From assembly GCF_001436035.1 (NCBI RefSeq), contig NZ_AYYM01000002.1, positions 84,853-148,852 of the forward strand: a DNA stretch of 64,000 nucleotides, read 5' to 3'. Below, one piece after another: positions 57,415 through 64,000 of this stretch. The stretch comes from Fructilactobacillus sanfranciscensis DSM 20451 (GTDB lineage Bacteria > Bacillota > Bacilli > Lactobacillales > Lactobacillaceae). The translations under genes and the position numbers were made by a program. The number at the start of each line of letters is the position of its first letter. The stretch's first letter is position 1. The notes beneath the pieces are model-generated. The model was not told where the DNA came from. It made no database searches and was given only the letters and a program-made list of their open reading frames with translations.

Positions 57415-59627
57415 GTGATTGCCTCCTGATAACCCTTTTCAATTTCGTTTTTATTAACATTAATATCTTGATCAAGAGCTACCAGCTTAAGTTGTGGGTC
57501 GGTAGTTACTTTACCAATTAGGCGCGCTTGGTCACCTACCAATTTTTCAAATTTGGTTTGATTTTCTGGTTTAACGGTTACGACAAATAGTGAAGGTGAT
57601 TCTGCAAAATACCAACTAACTGGATGAGCTTGTTTCACATTTGCCCCAAAATCAGTGTTGAAAGTCATTTCGGCAAGCGTAACGCCCAAACCACCTTCAG
57701 CGACATCATGAGCGCTATTAATTAATTGTTGCTTGATTCCTGCGAGCACTAATTGTTGGTGTTGTTTTTCAATATTTTTATCGAAATCATTTAAATTACC
57801 CTTAATTTCACCAGTTTGCATTTTTTGCAATTCAGTTCCGTTAAAGTCTGGTCTAACTTCTCCAACTAAATAAATTAAATCATCTGCGTTTTTAAAATTA
57901 ATGGTGGTTGCTTTTTCTACATCATCTAAAAGTCCAACCATTCCGACCATCGGCGTTGGATAAATGGCTTGTCCATCAGTTTCGTTATATAAAGAAACAT
58001 TTCCAGAAATAATTGGTGTATTCAAAACTTTGGCCATATCATTGATACCTTCACATGACTTATCTAGTTCGTAATAAATTTCAGGATCATCAGGATCACC
58101 AAAGTTCAAACAATCGGTAATTCCAATTGGAGTTGCTCCTGTTGCCACGATGTTTCGAGCGGCTTCAGCAACAGCTAATGCTCCCCCAATTTTAGGATTG
58201 AGATAAGTGTAACGACCACTAATATCAGTCGTCATGGCAAGTGCCTTACTCGTTCCTTTGATTCGAACTAAAGCGGCATCTCCACCAGGTTTGATAACTG
58301 TATTAGTTCTCACCATACTATCAAAATGTCTAAATAAAGTGGCTTTAGAAGCAATGGTACTTTGTTTTAATAAATCAGTTAAAGTTTGACTAGCATTTGT
58401 CATTTCTGGTTGATATTGTTGGGTAGCATCCTGGGTGAGACGTTTTGGTGCAGTTTCTTGCATCACTTGCTTAGGTGGATTAGTTAAATAGTTAACGTCC
58501 ACATCAGCCACCGTTTGTCCTTCAAAAGAAAGCACATATTTACCATTATCAGTTACTTCACCAATGTCAACGGCTGATAACCCAGCATCTTCAAACACTT
58601 TAGCAACTTCAGCAACTTGGTTAGCTTTGACAACTAATAGCATCCGTTCTTGTGATTCTGACAACATCAATTCATAGGGAGTCATGTTAGTTTCTCGTTG
58701 GGGAACTTTATCTAAATCAAGTAAAACTCCAGTTCCTGCTTCATCAGCCATTTCAGCAGATGAAGAAACTAATCCAGCTGCACCCATATCTTGAACTCCG
58801 ACAATTGCATCACCGTGTTCGCGAATTGCTTTAATGGTGGCATCCATCACTAATTTTTCTAAAAATGGATCACCAACTTGGACAGCAGAACGATTTTTTT
58901 CGACTCCGCTATCAAAATCACTTGAGGCAAAAGTGGCACCGTGAATTCCGTCACGACCAGTTTTAGCTCCAACGTATAAAACCCGGTTTCCAATTCCTTC
59001 GGCTTTCCCAACTTGCATATCAGCTTGGTTTAACAATCCGACTGCCATGACGTTTACCAAAGGATTTCCTTGATAAGTAGCGTCAAAACCAATTTCACCA
59101 CCAACCGTTGGAATTCCAATCGCATTTCCATAACCAGCAATTCCGGCAATAATTCCATTTACTAAGTGTTTCGTATCGTTATTATTTAACTCACCAAACC
59201 GTAAACTATCTAACACCGCAATTGGTTGCGCACCCATTGAAAAAATATCACGTAAGATGCCTCCAACCCCAGTAGCAGCTCCTTCATAAGGTTCAACTGC
59301 AGATGGATGGTTATGGGATTCCGCTTTAAAGACGACGGCTTGTTGATCACCAATGTCTAAAACTCCAGCACCTTCTCCGGGTCCTTGTAAAACTCGTTCA
59401 TTTTGTGACCAGAATTTGCGTAAAACTGGTTTTGATTTCTTGTAAGAACAGTGTTCTGACCACATGGCCGCAAATAAACCAGTTTCAGTGTAATTTGGTA
59501 GGCGATGTAAATGGTCACAAATTAAATCATATTCTTCTGTGGTTAAAGCCCAATCAAGATAAACTTTATTTTTTTTAATTTCTTCTGGGGATGGTTCATT
59601 TCTCATTGGTTCCGGAACTTTTACCAT
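57396..59627 (-). CDS. purL: Phosphoribosylformylglycinamidine synthase, PurL subunit
   Basis: 743 residues from the ATG at 59627 (MVKVPEPMRNEPS). A TTG seven codons upstream (59648) lies before the ribosome site AAGGAG, so it is not the start. This is the short form that needs PurS and PurQ, both encoded upstream. Motifs: SYKKSKPVLRKF, ESHNHPSAVEPYEGAATGVGG and SHDVAEGGLGVTLAE-like (SAHDVAEGGLG). Confidence 0.97.
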   Translation of the reverse strand: MVKVPEPMRNEPSPEEIKKNKVYLDWALTTEEYDLICDHLHRLPNYTETGLFAAMWSEHCSYKKSKPVLRKFWSQNERVLQGPGEGAGVLDIGDQQAVVFKAESHNHPSAVEPYEGAATGVGGILRDIFSMGAQPIAVLDSLRFGELNNNDTKHLVNGIIAGIAGYGNAIGIPTVGGEIGFDATYQGNPLVNVMAVGLLNQADMQVGKAEGIGNRVLYVGAKTGRDGIHGATFASSDFDSGVEKNRSAVQVGDPFLEKLVMDATIKAIREHGDAIVGVQDMGAAGLVSSSAEMADEAGTGVLLDLDKVPQRETNMTPYELMLSESQERMLLVVKANQVAEVAKVFEDAGLSAVDIGEVTDNGKYVLSFEGQTVADVDVNYLTNPPKQVMQETAPKRLTQDATQQYQPEMTNASQTLTDLLKQSTIASKATLFRHFDSMVRTNTVIKPGGDAALVRIKGTSKALAMTTDISGRYTYLNPKIGGALAVAEAARNIVATGATPIGITDCLNFGDPDDPEIYYELDKSCEGINDMAKVLNTPIISGNVSLYNETDGQAIYPTPMVGMVGLLDDVEKATTINFKNADDLIYLVGEVRPDFNGTELQKMQTGEIKGNLNDFDKNIEKQHQQLVLAGIKQQLINSAHDVAEGGLGVTLAEMTFNTDFGANVKQAHPVSWYFAESPSLFVVTVKPENQTKFEKLVGDQARLIGKVTTDPQLKLVALDQDINVNKNEIEKGYQEAITWQLNH

Positions 59628-59648
59628 AACGTACTCCTTGTCTATCAA

Positions 59649-60299
59649 CTAATTATCTAAAATACTCTCAAATAATTTTCTACCGTCTGTATTACCTAAA
59701 ATAGCTTCAATGGCACGTTCTGGATGAGGCATCATGCCTAAAACATTCCCTTTTTGGTTCGTAATTCCAGCAATATCGTCAGTCGAGCCATTTACGTTGG
59801 TTTGATATTTAAATACAATTTGGTGATTTTTTTCTAATGAGTCGATTGTAGCTTGATCAGCATAATAGCGACCTTCACCATGTGCAACTGGCAAAGTGAT
59901 TTCGCTTGTTTGATAATCACGACTGAATTTGGTGTCAGGATTAGTAACTTCCATTTTAACTTCATCACAAATGAAGCCTGGATGTTCGTTTTGCATTAAT
60001 TGACCAGGCAATAACCCAGCTTCGGTTAAAATTTGAAATCCGTTACAGATCCCGACAATCCTTTTACCTGCTTCATCAGCCTGCTTAACGGCTTCCATAA
60101 TTGGAGAAAAACGAGCAATGGCCCCGGAACGGAGATAATCACCAAACGAAAATCCTCCCGGTAAGAAGATAGCATCGTAATCACTTAAATCAGTTTCATT
60201 ATGTGAAACTAACGTTGCATCAACCTTAAAATCTTTTAAAGCGTGCATCATATCCATGTCACAATTTGAACCAGGAAATTGAATTACAGCAGCTTTCAT
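59649..60299 (-). CDS. purQ: Phosphoribosylformylglycinamidine synthase, glutaminase subunit PurQ
   Basis: 216 residues, class I glutamine amidotransferase. The nucleophile Cys is in [10 protein letters not shown], with His and Glu in GMMPHPERA. It supplies ammonia to PurL. One base after purS. Confidence 0.97.
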   Translation of the reverse strand: MKAAVIQFPGSNCDMDMMHALKDFKVDATLVSHNETDLSDYDAIFLPGGFSFGDYLRSGAIARFSPIMEAVKQADEAGKRIVGICNGFQILTEAGLLPGQLMQNEHPGFICDEVKMEVTNPDTKFSRDYQTSEITLPVAHGEGRYYADQATIDSLEKNHQIVFKYQTNVNGSTDDIAGITNQKGNVLGMMPHPERAIEAILGNTDGRKLFESILDN

Positions 60300-60300
60300 G

Positions 60301-60555
60301 CTAATCCCCCAATTCTTTTAAATCATAACGATAGGTTTCGGTATTGGCATTAATTAAAAGAGCTTCAATCATTTTTACTAATTCTTGTTTAGCATTTTCC
60401 ATATCAGTAGCAGCAAATTTAATTTCAAAATATTTTCCTTGCTTCACAGATTCAATTTTTTCAAAACCCATGTGCGTTAAACCTGACTTGATAACTTCAC
60501 CTTGAGGATCTAAAACTGACTTTTTGTATGAAACGTAAACTCTACCAAAATACAT
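60301..60555 (-). CDS. purS: Phosphoribosylformylglycinamidine synthase subunit PurS
   Basis: 84 residues, usual length. [20 protein letters not shown] at the N-terminus is typical. PurS dimers hold PurQ and PurL together. Two bases after purC. Confidence 0.95.
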   Translation of the reverse strand: MYFGRVYVSYKKSVLDPQGEVIKSGLTHMGFEKIESVKQGKYFEIKFAATDMENAKQELVKMIEALLINANTETYRYDLKELGD

Positions 60556-60557
60556 AT

Positions 60558-61286
60558 TTATTCTCCTAATTCTTGTTTCAAACGATTTAAGACAACGGCA
60601 TATCCATCAATTAAATTACCGGTTTCTTTTCTAAACACATCTTTATCAAGTGACTTGCCAGTTGCTTGGTCAACTAGACGCATGTTATCAGGTGAAAGTT
60701 CGTCACCTAGAATTAATTGACCATCACTAGTGATTCCGAATTCAAATTTAATATCAACTAAATCAATCTTAATTCGGTTAAATAAAGCCTTTAAGTCTTC
60801 GTTAATTTTAAGTGCTTGTGCTTGAATGAATTTAATTTGATCTTCATCAACAATCTTAAGCGCTAAAATTTGGGAATTGTTAATCATGGGATCGTCTAAT
60901 TCGTCTGATTTGTAATAAAATTCTTGAACGGGAGGATCTAATTTCATCATATTCTTAACTGCAAAACGAGTGACAAAATGACCTGAAGCAAAGTTTCTAA
61001 CTACGACTTCTAAGGGGATCATCTTTAACCGTTTTACAACGACATCAGTATCGCTTTCTAGGCTAATAAAATGAGTTGGAACCCCTTGACCATTTAGATA
61101 ATTAAATAACAATGAACTAATGTGATTGGTGTAGTAACCTTTGTTGGCAATGGCTACTTTCTTTTTTCCGTTTAAAGCAGTTGCTTGGTCTTTACTGTGC
61201 ACCCATAAAACTTCTGGGTCATCAGTAGCATACATAATCTTGGCCTTACCTTCAGTGATTTGTTCGCCTTTTTTAAATGTTTTCAT
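60558..61286 (-). CDS. purC: SAICAR synthetase
   Basis: 242 residues. EGKAKIMYATDDPEVL at the N-terminus, VVRNFASGHFVTRF in the middle and FGITSDGQLILGDELSPDNMRL with the conserved acidic site. It joins CAIR and aspartate. Its start overlaps the purK end by 14 bases, so the premature stop in purK could weaken coupled translation here. Confidence 0.97.
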   Translation of the reverse strand: MKTFKKGEQITEGKAKIMYATDDPEVLWVHSKDQATALNGKKKVAIANKGYYTNHISSLLFNYLNGQGVPTHFISLESDTDVVVKRLKMIPLEVVVRNFASGHFVTRFAVKNMMKLDPPVQEFYYKSDELDDPMINNSQILALKIVDEDQIKFIQAQALKINEDLKALFNRIKIDLVDIKFEFGITSDGQLILGDELSPDNMRLVDQATGKSLDKDVFRKETGNLIDGYAVVLNRLKQELGE

Positions 61287-62409
61287 GATGTGTATTCTCC
61301 CATTCTGCTAAGTCAGTACTATTTTTGGCGCCTAAAACGGTGATATGTCCCATTTTTCGTTTGGGTTTAATTTGATCTTTTTGATAATCGTGAAAATGCC
61401 ATTCTGGATGACTAACTAAGTCATTTCGGGCTTGTGTAATTTGGTCACCTAATAAATTAATCATGCGAATTGAATCATCAAGTTGTTCGATTGGTGCAAT
61501 TGGTAAGCCTGTGATACTACGAATGTGACCTTCAAATTGTGAAACATTACAACCTTCAATGGAATAGTGCCCAGAGTTATGTGGACGTGGTGCTAATTCA
61601 TTAACATAAACTTCATCACCCACCACAAACATTTCAATCCCTAACACTCCACTTAAATCTAAAGCATGAGCAATTTTTCCGGCATATTCATGAGCTGCTT
61701 GAACCAATTTTGGTGATAATTCATCATTAACAACTGTCGTTTTTAAAATGTGATCTTGATGAGTATTTTGCGCAATTGGCCAGGTTTTTACTTCTTGATT
61801 ACCATCGCGCGTTACCATAATACTAATTTCTTGATCAAACGCTAATTTCTTTTCCAAAATTAGAGGTACATCAATTTTTCCATTTAACCTATGTAAAACT
61901 GCTTGCATCTGAGTTTCATTATCAATATTCCACTGACCGTGACCATCATAACCACCACTCCGCGTTTTTAAAATAGCAGGATACCCGATTTTAGCAGCTG
62001 CAGCAGGTAAGTCATCAATTGATTACACGTTAGCAAAGTTAGTGACGGGTAAACCCGCCCTTTGAATAAATTCTTTTTCTAGTAATCGATCAGAAGTGAC
62101 TTTTAAGAGATTGGTTCCTTGAGGGATGCTTACTAAATCTGAAACCTGTTTTAAAGCATCTGTGTCAACATTTTCAAATTCATAAGTTAATACATCACAA
62201 CGTTTAGCAAGCTTCGTTAAAGCAATAACGTCATCATATTCGGCAATAATTTGATCATCGGAAACTTGACCAGCTGGAGAATTGGGTTGCGGATCTAAAA
62301 TAATGACATTGTAACCCATTGGTTTGGCTGCTTCTGCCATCATTCGGCCCAACTGCCCCCCACCGATAATCCCAATCGTTGCTGGAGGAACAATTAAATT
62401 ATTCTTCAT
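61273..62409 (-). pseudogene. purK: N5-carboxyaminoimidazole ribonucleotide synthase with a nonsense codon
   Basis: 378 codons in one continuous frame from [21 protein letters not shown] to 61273, interrupted only by TAA at 62023-62025 (codon 129, after TNFANV). Downstream, the same frame continues with SIDDLPAAAAKIGYPAI and the ATP-grasp signatures (LKTRSGGYDG, EMFVVGDEVYVNELAPRPHNSG). A single base change of a CAA or GAA codon would explain it. PurK makes N5-CAIR from AIR and bicarbonate. The N-terminal 128 residues alone cannot act. Overlaps purE by 11 bases. Confidence 0.93.
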
Positions 62410-62890
62410 CTAATTGAGCCTCGCTTTCTAACACACCTTGAGCAGCTTCTTTTCTAAAGTTAATTACATTCTTCCGAATTTCTGGATTAGTCATTGCAAG
62501 AATTTGTGCAGCCAAGTAACCAGCATTTTTAGCACCGGATGTCCCAATTGCAACAGTTGCGACTGGCACTCCAGAAGGCATTTGTACAATACTTAATAAT
62601 GAATCAAGTCCATTGAGAGCCTTACTTTGTACAGGAACCCCGATTACTGGAACAATTGTATTAGCAGCAATCATACCTGGTAGGTGAGCGGCGCCACCTG
62701 CACCAGCAATTATTACGGAGACATCATTATCGAGTGCTCCCTTAGCAAATTTAGTCAATAAATTAGGGGTGCGATGAGCTGAGATAATTTTTTTGTCATA
62801 TGAAACACCTAAATCATCCAAAACCTTTGCAGTTTCTTTCATTGTTGGCCAATCTGAAATTGATCCCATCACAATCATAACTTTCGTCAT
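62399..62890 (-). CDS. purE: N5-carboxyaminoimidazole ribonucleotide mutase
   Basis: 163 residues from the ATG at 62890 ([17 protein letters not shown]), with AAGGAG just before it; a frame start at 62914 lacks such a site. SAHRTPNLL and [14 protein letters not shown] motifs are intact. Class I PurE converts N5-CAIR to CAIR. First gene of the purine cluster. Confidence 0.95.
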   Translation of the reverse strand: MTKVMIVMGSISDWPTMKETAKVLDDLGVSYDKKIISAHRTPNLLTKFAKGALDNDVSVIIAGAGGAAHLPGMIAANTIVPVIGVPVQSKALNGLDSLLSIVQMPSGVPVATVAIGTSGAKNAGYLAAQILAMTNPEIRKNVINFRKEAAQGVLESEAQLDEE

Positions 62891-62934
62891 TATTATTCTC
62901 CTTAAAATTCGCATTTGAAAAATCTTTCATACAA

Positions 62935-62964
62935 ATTAAACCATATAAAAACATTATATGTCAA
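62935..62964 (-). promoter_or_regulatory. Promoter of the purine cluster
   Basis: TTGACA (62959-62964), 18 bases, TTTAAT (62935-62940) on the minus strand, about 45 bases before purE. Confidence 0.6.
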
Positions 62965-62966
62965 TT

Positions 62967-63004
62967 AATGTTTACTTTTATTGTGTTTTTAAGAATAATG
63001 TTCG
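62967..63004 (-). promoter_or_regulatory. Two PurBox-like direct repeats
   Basis: ACACGAACATTAT (core 62997-63004) and GTAAACATTAAT (core 62967-62974) on the minus strand, 30 bases apart, just upstream of the -35. The first is near the PurR box consensus AWWWCCGAACWWT; the second is weaker. PurR control by PRPP is likely. Confidence 0.55.
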
Positions 63005-63030
63005 TGTTTTACTTTACGAAAAATAATAGT

Positions 63031-63068
63031 AAATAAAAAAGACAGAATTCATGACGAATTCTGTCTTT
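63031..63068 (-). terminator. Terminator after the nucleotidyltransferase gene
   Basis: 13-bp perfect hairpin (63038-63050 and 63056-63068), 5-base loop, T run on the minus strand. Confidence 0.85.
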
Positions 63069-63082
63069 CATATTTGTCTCAA

Positions 63083-63904
63083 TTAATAATAAACGGGAGT
63101 GTCCTCTACCAGTTTGTCAAGTAACATTTTTGCCTTTTTACTAAGGCTATCAAATTTATGATTATTTCTAGCAAATCGATATTCTTGATTTAATTTTTTA
63201 TAATTATATTTTATAAAAACATCGTTTCTGACTTTTCGATTATATTTTTTTATTGACTTGTAATTTTTTAACAATTCCAATGTTTTTTGATTGGGGAAAA
63301 TAATATTTTCTAAATTTTCATGAGACTTATGTTCAATTTGATTTAAAAATTTACTAGCATAAAGATATTCTTTTACATACTCAAATAAAGTTTTTCCAAA
63401 TGTTCCATTCCCAATATAGCGCTTACTTGGTCGTAATTTCTTAGTGTTTGAGCGCATCATCCAAATACAAGAACGAATAAAGCGACCATTGCTTAAATAA
63501 ACTAACAGATTTCGATTTTCATATAAGCATTCTGAAAGTTTAAATAATTTATCATACATTATTTTGTTATCTTGATAACTTCCAATCATAAATGGTTTTT
63601 GAAAAAATGTTTCAATTATATTTGGATCACCTTTCATAATTAAATGAAATAATTCTGGAATTGCGATTAACTTAACTTCACAATTTTCTAGTTTAACAAA
63701 ATTTTCTTTTTCCATATTTTGAGTCAATAATTCTAGCTTAGTTGGAACATAAAATACATAAAAATCAACATCACTAGTTTCTGTTGCTAATGATTGTAAT
63801 TGTGATCCTGTTTCATAAACCAAAAAGTATTTATAATTTTCATCATTTAAATATTTTTTTAGACATTTTAATCCAATTTCTTCTTTATTATTTAACTTTT
63901 TCAT
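63083..63904 (-). CDS. Predicted nucleotidyltransferase (Pol beta superfamily)
   Basis: 273 residues. The N-terminal domain shows the fold signature GS..(x)..SDVDFYVFY (residues 33-53), where GS and the Asp-x-Asp pair bind nucleotide and metal. This matches the large YcgL/MNT-like group of nucleotidyltransferases. The C-terminal half is helical and Lys/Tyr/Asn-rich. No HEPN partner gene is adjacent within the window, so a toxin-antitoxin role is not supported. GGAGG precedes the start. Function unknown. Confidence 0.7.
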   Translation of the reverse strand: MKKLNNKEEIGLKCLKKYLNDENYKYFLVYETGSQLQSLATETSDVDFYVFYVPTKLELLTQNMEKENFVKLENCEVKLIAIPELFHLIMKGDPNIIETFFQKPFMIGSYQDNKIMYDKLFKLSECLYENRNLLVYLSNGRFIRSCIWMMRSNTKKLRPSKRYIGNGTFGKTLFEYVKEYLYASKFLNQIEHKSHENLENIIFPNQKTLELLKNYKSIKKYNRKVRNDVFIKYNYKKLNQEYRFARNNHKFDSLSKKAKMLLDKLVEDTPVYY

Positions 63905-63947
63905 ATTATTTACCTCCGTTAAATATTAATTCTATATGTTATAAAAA

Positions 63948-63977
63948 AAGCCGATAACCGCAGTTATCGACTTTTTT
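63948..63977 (-). terminator. rRNA operon terminator
   Basis: Hairpin AAAGTCGATAAC/GTTATCGGCTTT with one mismatch, then a run of T on the minus strand, directly after the 5S rRNA 3' end. Confidence 0.8.
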
Positions 63978-63980
63978 ATA

Positions 63981-64000
63981 TTGCGTGGCAACGTCCTATC
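63981..64000 (-). rRNA. rrf: 5S ribosomal RNA, 3' end only
   Basis: On the minus strand the last bases read GATAGGACGTTGCCACGCAA, which matches the end of lactobacillar 5S rRNA (GATAGGACGTnGCCA...). A terminator follows. The rest of the gene, and presumably an rrn operon, lies to the right of the window. Confidence 0.75.

Noticed and set aside
63083..63904. Antitoxin of an MNT/HEPN toxin-antitoxin pair
   Set aside because: The nucleotidyltransferase motif is present, but the protein is about twice the usual MNT size and no HEPN gene is adjacent in the window; the next feature upstream is the rRNA operon end.

Overview
The window is a low-GC Firmicute chromosome, best read as a member of the Lactobacillaceae. 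The evidence is the tmRNA tag AKNNNNSYALAA, T-box and PyrR leaders, SftA, the LPxTG-anchored NlpC/P60 protein, lactobacillar IS30 and ISL3 elements, and several decayed sugar and biosynthesis genes. A heavily reduced, IS-rich, maltose-adapted heterofermenter of the Fructilactobacillus sanfranciscensis type would fit, but the species is an inference. Most genes lie on the minus strand.

Layout. 1-5.5 kb: polA-mutM-coaE-nrdR-dnaB (dnaB runs off the left edge). 5.6-10.3 kb: ytpP-ytpR-sftA-murC, the same order as in Bacillus. 10.4-21.3 kb: a small membrane protein, trmB, ecsAB, hit, prsA, a YhaN/YhaO nuclease pair, a YlbF-family protein and a class A penicillin-binding protein. 21.4-23.4 kb: a scrambled ISL3 element wrapped around a foreign DUF1304 membrane protein gene. 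23.4-31.2 kb: argS behind a tRNA-Gly and an arginine T-box, a DUF1516 protein, murE, an OhrR-like regulator, an orphan tandem T-box with an 81-codon gene, an APC permease and a secreted nuclease. 31.3-35.2 kb: pyrimidine genes pyrB-pyrC, divergent from pyrD, both behind attenuators, then a MazG-like protein. 35.2-38.3 kb: a repeat-rich cell-wall hydrolase, an isolated rpsN and rarA. 38.4-44.4 kb: a four-lesion GH13 pseudogene, pgi, a doubly damaged fructokinase gene under a CcpA site, a divergent RlmI-like protein and a HAD phosphatase. 44.4-48.4 kb: tmRNA followed by prophage debris (ArpU-like and terminase small subunit remnants), an IS30 element and a beheaded tag gene. 48.5-62.9 kb: a complete purine cluster purEKCSQLFMNHD-fhs-purB in which purK carries a stop codon. 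63.1-64.0 kb: a nucleotidyltransferase and the 3' end of a 5S rRNA gene.

How the parts work together. The purine cluster supplies its own formyl-tetrahydrofolate (fhs) for PurN and PurH and lies behind two PurBox-like direct repeats. The pyrimidine genes face each other across a 360-bp control region with two transcription attenuators. Carbohydrate genes show gene loss: the GH13 hydrolase is dead and the fructokinase has lost its start frame and its catalytic block while still carrying a cre-controlled promoter that now serves pgi. The most unusual observations are the tandem T-box with no synthetase or transporter behind it, the tRNA-Gly/T-box/argS transcript, the pyrD attenuator with a PyrR-like loop, and the 58-bp inverted repeat bounding the ISL3/DUF1304 rearrangement. 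No CRISPR array and no obvious defence system is present.
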